A stretch of 64,000 bases of DNA, from contig SEMN01000594.1 in NCBI GenBank assembly GCA_005408345.1, forward strand, positions 246,084 to 310,083, given 5' to 3'. Under the pieces are notes generated by a model that made no database searches, had not been told where the DNA came from, and saw only the letters and a program-made list of their open reading frames with translations. Positions 1 to 12,819 of the stretch are shown here, in pieces; the first letter of the stretch is position 1; each line of letters starts with the position of its first letter. The position numbers were made by a program, and so were the translations under genes. Source of the DNA: Macquaria australasica (taxonomy: Eukaryota; Chordata; Actinopteri; Centrarchiformes; Percichthyidae).

Positions 1-3000
1 TCCTCTTACCAAGCCTCAGCCCGAACCCACCTCCAACATCCGGGAAATCATTAAACAGTATAACAGCCGACCCCAACCAGAACCCAAACCCTTCGAGCCA
101 GTCAGGTCAGTCTCAGCGCCGCTCCCTGTAACTTCTGCATGGTTTGTGATGTGATTTACTGTTTTGATCCTCTTCGTAGACCTCCTGTACGGCATTTTGT
201 AAAGAAGAGTGACCCCAAAGAGGAAGCTCTGGCCAAACTCAAAAACAAAGCACCAGTGCCACAACAGAAGGTCAGGATGGTCTGGAAAACTACAACTACG
301 AATAAAAAGAAAATGTATCTAAAGTGCTGTTGTTAGGTTTATTATTGTTTCTCATTTTGACTTCTTCCTGCTTGCAGAAACAGTGGGTTCCTCCTCCGCC
401 GCCAGTCAAGGCTAAGAGGGAGCAACCTCCTCCCAGGAACCCCTTCCAGCAGCCCTCTCCTCCCTCCATGGGTGCGCGAGTCATCTCCAGTAACATGAAG
501 CAGAAGCAGCGTTCCCTGGAGGACCTGTTCGGCTCCCAGCGCTCCCAGTACCCTCCGCCTGCTCCCCCTGACTCTCCGCCACCTCCTCCACACCCAGCGC
601 CCATCCATCAGAACATCCCCGACCCTCCGCCCATGGCAGCCCCGTCTCTCGGTGGGTGTCGTTCACATCATGTTCTCCAGACTTTATGTTTATATTTTAG
701 CTGACAAATGCTGCTAACTAGCATTCAGGCAGTCAGTCAGTGACCTTCCTCTGCTGTTTGTGAACTATAGATGTGATGCCAGATGAGGAGGGCATTCGCT
801 CCAAGCTCCACCGCTTCTCTGCTGGTGTTTACTTCTCTTACTCCAACATGTCGGCAAAACTGTTCCTGCGAAAAGAAGTGAGATATACACACAGCTCCCC
901 TCAGCTCTACGCAGCGTTTTGGTGTCTTTCAACTCGTTGTTTTGGTTTCACGGCTCTCATTAAACTCATTTCGGTAACACTTTATATTAAGGTCCTTGTA
1001 ATAAGCGTTAGTTAATAGGTAATAAGTCCTTATAAGATGCTTATTAACATTATGTGTTAATAATAGCATCATAAACATGTTTATAAACTTTTATAAACAC
1101 TTATAAGAAACGTGTTAACAATTTATATTTAATTTAAATGCTTAAGAACGTTAATAAATGCCTTATGAGTTTCTTATAATTGTTTATAATAGCATTACAA
1201 ACTCATTTATTAAGTCTTACTAACTTACCTATTCTGTCATTGTCTTTATTAAGCTTTATTAAGATTAAAAACACTTTATTATTCATTTATTAGCAGTTAA
1301 CAATGCACTTATTAACAGCTAGCTATGCTTTTCGTAGCTCCCCCATCTGGAATGAGCGCTACATGTTGTCAAGGTTGACAAAATGTGAATAAAAAATGAC
1401 ATAAATACAATGTTTTAGTGGTAAAAACACACTACGACAGCTCTTTTTATATGTTTTATATGTTCATGCACCCCTATACAGCCATGTTCACACTGACACA
1501 AGTGCATTAGATTAACCAATAATGCCTTTCACCACACAGAGGGGATTTGAACCGTAAATCTTCTTCCTTCACTAACCTCGAGTATCACTTGTTTGTGTGC
1601 AGGTGTTTTACCCCAGAGAGATGTTCAACTGGCCCTACGTCCTCAATCTGTTGTGTGAACAGGTGAGCGGATTTACAGGTGTCAGTTACAGGTGATTCAC
1701 TCATTACTCCGTTGCACTTCAGAGGCAAACTCTTCACTTTGTCGCTGTGTGACGTTTTTTAGATCATGAGGGACACCTACTCTGACAGCTGTGTGAGGAT
1801 CAGCAGGGAGGAGAGGAGGAAGATGAAGGACCTGCTGGGTGAGAGTTTAGACAGACTGGATGCTACACTTCAGTCAGTCAGAATTTATTTATATGGCACC
1901 TTTCAGACTAATCAAATGCAATTCAAAGTGCTTTACAAGTGATTGACAAAACGTAGGATGTTAAAAAATGGATTTAGAGACACCAAAACAACCCAAAAAA
2001 CAGCATAAAAGATAATAAAAACAACATTAAAATATCCAATAAAAACAACAATAAAAAATAAAATCATAGATTTTTATTTCAAACATGTTAAAAAATAAAA
2101 ATATTAGGAAGAAAACAAAACAAGGATAACCAATAAAATTAACAGCAAAGTAACAATAAACAGCATAAATAAATATTTCATCAGGTCCTAATCCTTCTTT
2201 ATATTTTATCAATAAACTGTGTTTGAAATACTACACTAAATAAATATATAATAGTAAAATGTTAACAAAATAAAATAGAATAAAATAATAATAGCAGTAA
2301 AATGTTAAATGATAAAACGTGTTACAATGTTGATTAAAATGTTGTTGTCAAGTGTTTGGAAGGAGCACTCACTGAATGAAAACCGTATCATTTCTCATTT
2401 CTTTATGCATTCGTTTTCATTTTATTTGCTCTCTACAGCAAACTTCAACGTGGGAACGACTATAAGCACCATCCAAAACGACACCATGAAGAAGAGGATT
2501 GTCATTGCTGCTCGAGACAACTGGGAAAACTACTTCACCCGCCTGTTCCCTGTAAAGGTGAGCAGCACAACGAGAGCATCTGGAATTTAAAAACAAAAAA
2601 TTGCCAAAAGATTTTTCCTTTTATCGTTGTTTTTTGGATTGATGAATGAAGGCGTCCATCCCTGTGGTCGGTGTATCTTTTGGTAATTTGATTTTCCTTT
2701 CAGAAACGGGTATTTAAAAGAATTTTTAAAAAAACGAGTGGTCATTTGATTTTCATTTTAAAATACAAAAATTTAAATTGTAATACAAGGCATTTTTCTT
2801 TATCATGGTCAAAAAGGGATGAGTGAAATAAAAAAAAAATTTAAAATGCTTTGATTTTCATTTTCTATTTCGAATAACACAAAAAAATAAAATCACTAGA
2901 AAACAAAGTAAAAAAAGGCCAGTTTTCTTCTTTTTTTCTAACCGTATGTGGTCATTTACAAGGCACCAGTGAGGACAGTTGTATGTAGAAAAAAACGTGG

Positions 3001-6000
3001 GCCCCGTCAAGGCTGCGAGACTCCTCAATTCATCCTGTGCACTCCACCAGAAATAATAGTTTAAACGTTTTTGGGGGTTTTTTGTGAACAGAAGGCTCAT
3101 CTCCATTTATATTAACAATGATCCTGGAAGCTTCCAGTATCTTCAGCTGGAAACTCATGACTCTAACTTCACAATATGTTTATATAATGACAAAGACAGC
3201 TAACAGGGTGGAAATTCTTCTATGTGGTGCTTCAGAATTATTCAGTGACAAGGTCAAAATTATTTTACTGTGACAACATAGTATTTACAGAGGTATGCCA
3301 GCTGGGATTTCTGTCTCGTTTCACGCATCAGTGGCATTAGTTGCCAGACCACTAACCACCTACGACTAATGTTAATATTATGTGTGTGTTTGTTGCAGTC
3401 GGACAGTGGGGACGCTCAGGTTTTGGGTGTCTCTCATCGTGGTGTTCGTCTCCTGAAGATGGTCAGAGCATCAGGCATCAACCCCAAACACCTCCGTCTG
3501 CTCAGAAGCTACAGGTAAACGTGCAGCCTGCATAAACACAAACACAGCAGAAACCATGCTCAGTGTCAAGTCTCACCTCTAGAACCTCTAGAAATGCTAG
3601 AACAGGGACGGATCCAGAGACAAGGCATAATTACAGTCACGTGGAAACTATTCACATGCATTAATTGGCCACTTGGGGGCAGTGCAACACGTTGTAAACA
3701 CAACACTGACATATTATGACCTCAAAGTTGATATGGAGAACATGTTAGCAAACAGCTGGATATTTACACATCCACCAGACACAGAGCAACATTGGCATTC
3801 ATTTAGAGTCGTGTTTGTGTCCACCTGATCAGTGAAAGTCAGTAATATTTACTCTCCTTTTAGCTCTGCTTTCGGTCTCTACCATCTCCTGCTAAATGCT
3901 CCACTATGTTCACCAGCTAGTCGCTAACGTTGTCTGCTGTTTGGTGCTGAGCAGGTGGTGTACAGGTGGAGTTTCTCCACTGAAAACAAACAATGTTGAT
4001 GAGGCTGTTGAGAGTGAACCACAACAGTAAAGTTGTGGGCCATAAAAAACCACAACACTGAGCTGAAAGATGCTTAAAGGTTCTATAGAGCTTAAGCACG
4101 CCCCTCAAACTGTCATCCTAAGAAGGCTTAGCGGGCCTTTCTCAAAGCGGACCCCCCCCCACTCCCACACAGCTGAATGAAGCACCCTTCATGAAGCACC
4201 CACTTCCACTCCCCGCTACAGGGTTTGGGATGGCTCATTAATGTGGCGGACCCTCCACGTGAATGGAGTGGAAGTGGGTAGGGAGAGGGTGTAGGTGGTT
4301 TATTTTCTGTTATCATCATTTTAGAATAAGTTGTGATGCTAATAACACTGTCACAAGCATTGTCTGTCTTTTTATTGCCTATTATGTGATGTAGTCACTT
4401 TACAGCTCGTGATTCAGCATGAATGTAGTTTTGCAGAGTTGCTGTCAGTTGACCTCCAGGGTGCAGACAGAGTAGAACTGGAGCTAAACAGTGAAAACCT
4501 GGTGCTGCAGTCGTCCAGAGCTCCTCAGATCACCGCCATGATCCGACTGTTCCTCCGGGAGCTCATCAGGGTACTTCTTCTTCGCTCTGTAGTCATCATC
4601 GTTCATTCCACCATCTTTGTAGCGTCCCTTTTAGTCCGTGCATCACCCTCCCGGACATCTCTCTCTCCCTGCTCTGTAGAACTCAGGCCATGTGGTGGCC
4701 CTGAAGAGTTTCGTGACGGATGACAAAAGTCTGCTCAGCCTCAGCAGGGGTGACATCATCAAACTGCTGCCAATGGATGGACTTCAGAAAGGTGAGGTCA
4801 TCATCTGGACGCCATACATGTCTGTGATAGTTTTTAGGGTTAGATTATTATGTTCATTATTTAAGGCATATTAAAATCTCCTTCCCATCGAATAACATTG
4901 CTGTGTGTGTTCCACCAGGCTGGTGTTTTGGAACCATGGGAGGGCGCTCTGGTCTTTTCCCAGAGGACCTCACCCAGCCGTCCGCGGTCCCGGACTACCA
5001 CTGTCTCCATCTGGACCAAAGAGACAACAGGAGGAAAAGCATGAGGGGCGCTGGACCTGTCAATCCACACAGGGGCCCGTCTCCGGGTCCCAACAGAAGA
5101 CACATGGGCGGCTCTGACTCAGAGCGGCCCAGCAGAGAGGCCTCGCTCCAGGGCTCGCTACCAGGATTGGTCCGTAGATCAGTCCAGAGCTCAATCCAGG
5201 GCTCAGTCCACGAGATGGAGATCACCTCAGCCATGGCTGATTTTGCCATGAAGTATTTTAGGTATGATAGAAGAATGATAACTGTTGTTGTTGATCATGT
5301 TCAGATGGTTTGGGGTTCATATAACACGTCGCGGCTAATTCTGTGCTGCCATTATTTGTTTATTAGAGTGGGGACTACTGGTCTGCCAGCCAGTGGGAGG
5401 AACTTTTCAGAGGTAGTTCAACACACAGAGGTAAGACAGTACAATCCCTCCAATATCACATCCCATGGTTTCTAATTGCTCACACTACAGTTACCCTACA
5501 CTGACACACCTGTATCAATGTACAATAAACCTATATCTAAGCTGTCCTGTCTGTCTACTATCCTAAAATCACTGGTCAACTCACAACTATGAGCCTTTCT
5601 GGAAAATAATGTCCTTCAATCACAAAATTCCCCAAATGACTGTTAAAGGTGTCCCAAATAATAATTATTTTCCTACTGGCTGATACCATCTTGTATGCCA
5701 GCAGCTCTACCGCAGACCAGGCCTTCTCCAGAATATTTTATATTCATTTAAAGCTCGTTGTATACTTCAAAAAAGACAACACGTCTGCACCGAGCTTTGA
5801 TGTTCCTACTCCGATCCATTTGCCTTCATTGGAAAGCTGATAGTATACAGGCAGACAAGAAACACGTGGCGTCCCTTAATGGAAATCTAATAAATACAGA
5901 ACAGCAGTAGAAGTACTTAGATATTTGGTCGATGGCAGATTGTCCTACAAAACTCACGTTGAACTCCAAAACTAAAAATTCAAATTGGATTCTTATATCG

Positions 6001-9000
6001 GAACAGAGCTTGTTTAGATTATACCATCCACTATACTGTCTACACTAGATCATGGAGACATGCTCACCACTGTGAGTTATATGAAAAGGTCAGAGGTCAT
6101 TACTGACATCCAGAAGACATCAGCATACCCGTGTTTTATTTATAAGACCATGACACCAGATCACACTAGGTCTGTAAATATGTCATTTGTTCTCAGATCC
6201 TGATGTCAATGAGACCTCCTGAAAAAATAAAACTTAAAGGTGCAATATACTATGAGGTATTAAACATCAATATAGGTCGTCCCCACACGACTCTCTGCAA
6301 AGCCCCGTGATACTCGTAGACTATTTATAGGTGGTTTTAGTGAGTTTTATTTTGTTTCTGTCGAGTCTGAAGTGTGTTTTACGATCTGTGAGGAAAAATT
6401 AGTGTTTTTGTCAATGGAGTCTGGTGGCTCTGAGGTGAGTGATATAACGGCTGTTTCTGGTTAGAAGGAGGTGTTGCCAACGTGCTGATTTGTTTTAGTC
6501 TGAGATGCTGGTGTGGTGGTGCGACATCTAGTGGCAGCGAATATCATACATAGACCCTTTAACTAACTGCAATGTGTTTTTTAATCCAGGTCCCCATACA
6601 GGATTCCCTCATTCTCTACAATGATCCTGAAATCAAGGCTTTATCTGTGCAGTGCTTCATCAGTGAGTGCATCCACACTGACCATACTAATACACACTGA
6701 GTGAGACCCCTGTTCCTCCATCATCCTCCCGTTTATCTTGTCTCTACAGACCTGATGCAGTTCATGGGTGACATGCCAATGAAGAAGAATAACACCCAGT
6801 CAGACTGCCTTAGCCACATCTTACTGGTCAGTGCTCTTTCAAACAGTGTATCTAATTGAACTGCATTTATAGGGCGCTTTTGAGTTTCTGTGTATCTCTG
6901 AGTTTGATTAACTTTGTTGGGATTTAAAGTTTCAGTTTCTCTTGTGTTCAGTTGGGGAAGGAAAAGGAGATGCTGCTGAGAGACGAAATCTACTGCCAGG
7001 TCATCAAGCAAACTACCAACAACTCAACCAAGTGAGTGTGTGTCATTTATTGAAACACATACAACATGAATGTATTTCCATTTAAATATCTGTACACAGT
7101 ACAGTGTCGCAGCGCCTCACCTGGCAGGAGATGACTCTTGCGCCTTATGTGATGCTTTAAAGCTGCACTAATCAATATTTTTTATTAACAATGGTTAGCG
7201 ATATAAACTTTACAAGAACATAAAAATGACATGAGGGACAGTCTAGTTCAAAAAGGCAGAAAGCTTCTGCACGCTGTCTGCATTGATTCATCATCTACAG
7301 AAGGGTGGGACAGTGAATACACTTGCAGAAATAATGTGTGTGTTGTTTTTTTATCATTTATTTGTGGAAAAATGTAAAACACATACAATTAAAGTGTTAC
7401 ACAGTGAACCGAGCCACTCTTTCCAGAGGTGTTTTACCTGCTATAATTTATTTTAAGGCTCATTTTAATGCTCCACAACACAAAAACAAAGGAGTATGCT
7501 GGACAACTTAACTATATTGTTATGGTTATCAGTTATGTTTTATCTTTGCATTTTTTTCCATCATCGTGTTGCTGTGCTTTATTGATTGGCACTAAATGCT
7601 ACAGTACTCATTAGCTGTGAAATCAGAATTCTTTGTGGCTGCAAAGAGGAACAGAGCTCTGCACTGTGGCAGAATTGATCCAGAAATTTGACCCCAAAAT
7701 GCAAAAGTGAAGAGACTCAAAATCTACAAAATCTACAGAGCTTGACCTCTAACTTTTGCCCACCATTAGCAAAACTCACTGTGACACATTTTGTATTTTT
7801 TCATTATGATTAACAGATCCATCCAAAAAAGTACAAAGTACAAATACAGTAAAACACAGGTAAAAGCAGCAGTAGGCCCGCTCCCTCTGTAGATATAAAG
7901 AACTCATTCTAAGGTTTCAGGTGATTATACACTAACGAAAACATACTTTCTGCCAATAGCTCCCCCTAAATCTTACACACTGGTCCTTTAAGTAGCTCCT
8001 AAACTTCTCACGATGATTGTTTGCGGTTATTTCTGACTGTTGTGTGTTGTGACCTCTGACCTTTTCATTGTTGTGTCTCCACAGATCCACATGCACCCTC
8101 GGCTGGCGGCTCCTTAGCCTGGTGACCGGGTTCTTCCCCTGCTCCGTCACTCTGCAGCCCTACGTCACACGTCACCTACACGACATCTCTCAGGACTACG
8201 AACACCCGTACCAAGGTAGAAGAAACACAGGATATATATATTCAGATATATATATAAAATGGCTCTTTCAGTGCACACACTCTGTTATAACATGTGTCCT
8301 CAGAGCTGGCAGGTGTGTGTCAGGAAAACCTTCAGCGATCTCTCAGTTTTGGCGGTCGCCGTAACATCCCCTCTCAAGCAGAGATGGAGGCCATTCTGGC
8401 AAGTGAACCTACACACTCCAGCAAATACAAGCATGTCTTTCATGGTATATTTCACCTGCTACGTTCCCTCATTATCTGCGTTTACATCTGAACTGATGAG
8501 TTTGTCTCGGCTTTCTGCAGGCTGGCAAAACGTCTCGCCGTATTCCCATCCAGCTGCCAGGAGGAGTGGATTTCCCCGTCAAGATACGCAGCTTCAGCGT
8601 AAGATTTATTCATACCTTCTTATCTATAAACAAAATCAACTATTTTTTGTTTGCTATCAATATCTCTGTGGTTGTATTTTAAAAAAAATCTTCCTCTAGA
8701 TGGCAGACGACGTGGTGACAGAGTTCTGTAAAGAAATGGGCATCTCAAATCCCACGGAAATCAAAGAGTTCTGCATCCTCGTCAACCGACATGAAGGTAA
8801 ATCAGACTGATGCTGTCATTATCCTGAGCTAAATATAATAAAACCTTTTGAATTTATATGCCGTCTTCCTCCTCTGCTTCTTCAGTTTGCTTTCCAGGCA
8901 GATTCAGTGCCTTTTCCACTCTGATAAAAGTGAAATTCTGGAACATCTAACACTGAAATGGGTGTTTTTGTCAGTCGAATGGTCAAATTAAAAGGGTCAG

Positions 9001-10188
9001 GTCACCCAAATTACAGAACTACACATTTTCTCACTAAGCTCTGGTAGAATCAAGCAGAGGTGTGGACTCAAGACACACGACTTGGACTTGAGTCAGATTT
9101 GAGTTGTGAATCCGAAGACTCCTGACTACACTTGGACATTAAAGCTTTTTGACTTGTACTGACTACATGAATGAAGAAGGACGATATCCGAGTTCTCCAG
9201 CCCAAAGATGAAAACACATGTATGTATGAACTGATATACGTTGAATCAAATAAACAGCAGCCAGTCACAGTGCACCAGAGGAGGAAAGCTGTGTCTGACT
9301 GTAATTAGCACATTTGATTGTAGAGTACGATGTGGTCAACAAAACATGGACGGCAACGTTCAAAACATTCAGCTCAGAAATGACAAATTATTGTACAGAT
9401 GACTGTGTCACAGTAACAACACACAGTAACAAGGCACACCTGACGATTAAATGTTACTCAGGTAAAAGTACAAAAGTATTATTAGCAAAATGTACTTAAA
9501 GTATCAAAAGTAAAAGTTCTTAATGTAGAAAAATAGTGTCAGTGAGTGTTACACGATTATACATCATATGTATTATATTATTTTTATGGATGTATTAATT
9601 AATGCAATTAAAGTAGTTGGATGAGGTGCTTTTTTTATTGCTTTTAAATGTTATAATGTTTACTGGAAAATAATAAATACACATTTTAAAAATGTAAAAA
9701 AAAAAAAATCAAAAGCAACATTTCTTTCTGGAAACAGTATAATAAAACAAAACAGTGTAATATTTTTTTATTTTTTTAATATCTTAAAACTTCAGCATAT
9801 AAAACCAAAAAATAAGTTATTATATTATTTGTGTAAACGGACCCTTTAAAGATGTGGAACAAACTTCTTGTATACCACATTAGATGCAAGTTAAACAGAT
9901 AAAAGTGTCAGATCATCAGATCGGAGTCCTGCTCCTCCTCCTCACTCCTCTGCTCCTCCTGTGTCAGATGGGCCGGTGCGTCCCCTCCATGCTGAAGAGT
10001 ATCTGTTCGACTTCCTGCTGGATGACGGCTCCATCTTCTTCTCCCTGAGAAGAGTGATGTGGAGGAACCCTCTGTCCTTCAACAGCGACCTCTATGTGGA
10101 GTTCCACTACCAGCAGGTGGAGACATCCGTTCACAGTCACGAGCAGCAGCAGTACATTTCTAGCCACTGGTTTCCATCTCACCATTAT

Positions 10189-10274
<86 letters not shown>

Positions 10275-12819
10275 CTGCGGGCTGACTACCTAGGCGGGCG
10301 GCTGAGGCCTCCTCCTGCTGCAGGTGGTTTCTCATCAGTCCAGCAGATAGCAGAGCTGTCAGCCCTGCAGCATCTGGCTCTGGGACTGAAGTACCAGCCC
10401 TCACTGTGAGTCACAATGATACAACAGCTAGCCTGGTCACTTAGCCACGCTTCTAGTGCTTATGCTAAGCTAAGCTAACCACATCCTGACTCCAGCTCTT
10501 GAGACTGATTTTGATCTTCTCGTCTCACTCACTCACAGTTTTACCTGAATGTTGAACTCCAAGCTTTATGGAAGTGGAGCTCTAAATTGTTGGAATACCC
10601 CTTTAACTCTGGAGCAAAAGAGGCCATGAAATATTTATTATTATTATTATTATAGATTATCTCCTTAGTAACAATCTTCTGGTGAAATATGATCACTTAA
10701 CATTTAAGCTGACTTATAAGCCAAACTCATAACGTCATCTGAATGTAAGTATGTGTGTATTGACACTCGGTGATTGTATTTCTCTGCCAGGCCGGAGATG
10801 AAGGAGTACCTGCCCTCACAGGAGGGGCTCAGCAGTAAAGTTGAGGAGATCCACTCGTTCTGCGAGGGCCAGACAGCTGCTCTGCAGTCCCTCAGCCCTC
10901 AAGACGCCAAAATACAGTTCATTGGTGGGTAGTTCCTCCGCTCTTCTCTTCTCTCCTCCTAGTTGGTTGGTGAGAGGTTGGTTTGGTTTTTTTAGTGTGT
11001 CGTGCAGTGCTGTAACTGGTGCTTGGTAGACATGTTTTAATAAAAGCGGTTAAGTCTTAAGTCTTTTCCTCCTTTCTTCTTTAACTGATGATAACTGTAT
11101 CTGTCTTTTAGAGTTTCTGAGCACCCTGCCTCTGTTTGGCTCCAACATTTTCTTGACCCAGAAGGTCAGCCAGCATGGCTGTCCCTCCCCGTGCATGGTC
11201 AGCATCAGCCAGGAGGGGGTGCTGTTCCTTCACCCCAAAACGCAGGTACCTTCAGCAGCCATTGTACTAAAACACTCCCCTACATATCACTACTTTATTC
11301 TCACTGCCTGTGTCTGAGCAAATTCTTTCCCAATTGTATGGGGATAAATATGTTATTTCATCAATATTAAAGAAAAATTGCAGGGTTTTTTGCAGCTTTT
11401 GGACAGTCAGCAATGGTGTCTGACATTTTTGCCATATTCCTGTACTTATTATTTATTATTATTATTTAAGCATTTCTACTGAAATGTAACTCTTTAAAAG
11501 GTGTCAGTAGATTCTTGTTAAGTGTAAAAACTAAAATGTACTGCCATATTTTTCCTATACCTCAGATTAATCCAGAACAGGTTTAGGGGTATAATTTTCT
11601 TCCAATCTGCTTTGTTAAACAGAGTTTGAATTCATGCCCCTTAACAACAAATTTTTCTTATCCTGTCCGTTTAAAATTTTCAGGGAGTTTAGTCTTTTTT
11701 CAATCTGAAATAGGTCCTGCAGAAACAGGTTGGCAAAGCTTCAATCTGAAGTAGCATGTGGCCTGTGTTTGGACCCAAATGTCTCTACTAATAGTAAAAA
11801 AAAACTGGTCAACATCCCTGGTGGATAACAGAAGTTGTATGACGCTGATGTACCAACATGCAGTTGTTAATGAAAAGTCAGAATCAGCCATCTGATCTGA
11901 TGATTGACGTTTCTTTTCCTCTGCAGGAGCGAGTGTTTCTGATTCCTCTGGCAGACGTGCAGTCCATGCGCACCATCCGCCCCAAGAGACAAGGCAAAGT
12001 GCCGGCTGTGGACATCAGTTATGGCAATCCAGGCCGTCCCAAAAAAGTCACCATTCATCTCAAACAGGTAACGACTTACAGCTGTGACTACGTGTTCACG
12101 CTGAGTAGTACATGGCAACAGTAGGACGTTTTATACTTTTAGTTACTTAATTAGCCCTAAAGTTCAGTTTGATACCCTGGACCCTCTTTAAGAGCTCAAA
12201 AACATCCTTACATTGTTTTATCAGCTCGATACATCAAGACTTTTCCTAATTCTATGATAACTACTTCACAAATATGGTTTCTTTAACAAATCAGCTGTGT
12301 CTTCTGAAAATATAACACAATCAACAAGCTTCCGGCAGAATTTAGGTTTGATATTTGATCTGATTACTCTTCTTAATAAGAAACAGTACGAATGGAAACA
12401 GTAAGACAATTTGAGGCTAACGCACACGAGACAAAAAAAAGAAAATGTAATAATAAAACCAATAAAATACAGTAGACGAAAATAGATTTAATACAATAAA
12501 ACAAGTAATTAAATAAAACATTCTAATCAAAAGCTAAGCTAAAGAGGGAGGTTTGAAGTTTGCCTTTAAAGACACTTTGAGCTGCTCTCACATTAATTTA
12601 TTATTATTTTTGCACATACAGCATTGGAGTCTGTTGTAAGGCAACAGTTAGCTACTGTAGAGTCTGGTATAAAATAAATATAAATATAAACTGATTTAAT
12701 AATTGATTTATGATCTGTTCATGTCTCTTTCAGGCGAAGGAGCTGTGCCACATCCTTGCTCTGATAATGGAAGAACTGATCCGACCATCAGTCAACAGCT
12801 CCATTTCAAATCGCCAGTA

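Larger units (their letters stand above)
1..4570 (+). other. Myosin-XV-like exons: proline-rich linker and FERM-like segment
   Basis: Coding blocks: <11-105, 180-270, 378-651, 771-877, 1603-1662, 1763-1838, 2439-2557, 3399-3514 and 4429-4570. The exon at 378-651 is rich in PPP runs (for example VPPPPPVKAKREQPPP). It is followed by a segment with HRFSAGVYFSYSNM, VFYPREMFNWPYVLN and RRKMKDLLANFNVGTTIS, which corresponds to the MYO15 region between its first MyTH4 and its SH3. The later blocks read like an F3/PH-like lobe (VLGVSHRGVRLLKM, SFAELLSVDLQGADRVELEL, MIRLFLRELIR). Every junction keeps phase. All introns here have GT donors and AG acceptors; the donor at 4571 (GTACTT) is weak but required by phase. 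Confidence 0.8.
5367..8398 (+). other. Myosin-XV-like exons: MyTH4 domain
   Basis: Blocks 5367-5430, 6590-6662, 6750-6826, 6952-7031, 8085-8215 and 8304-8398. The joined protein shows typical MyTH4 landmarks: VPIQDSLILYNDPEIKALSV, CFINLMQFMGDMPMKKN, LLRDEIYCQVIKQTTNN, GWRLLSLVTGFFPCS and LQPYVTRHLHD. MyTH4 domains bind microtubules or membrane proteins together with the following FERM. The block ends AEMEAIL at 8398, where the intron starts with GC instead of GT. Confidence 0.85.

Noticed and set aside
4903..5475. A 190-residue plus frame
   Set aside because: It contains the true SH3 exon (4919-5261) but runs into intron; phase shows the donor at 5262.
9961..10404. Long frames rich in HTHTHT or CVCVCV
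   Set aside because: They are translations of the (TG)n/(CA)n tract and overlap real exons of the myosin.
10399..10410. Donor one base later in the exon ending SL
   Set aside because: Phase with the next exon (PEMKEYLPS) fixes the junction at 10405.
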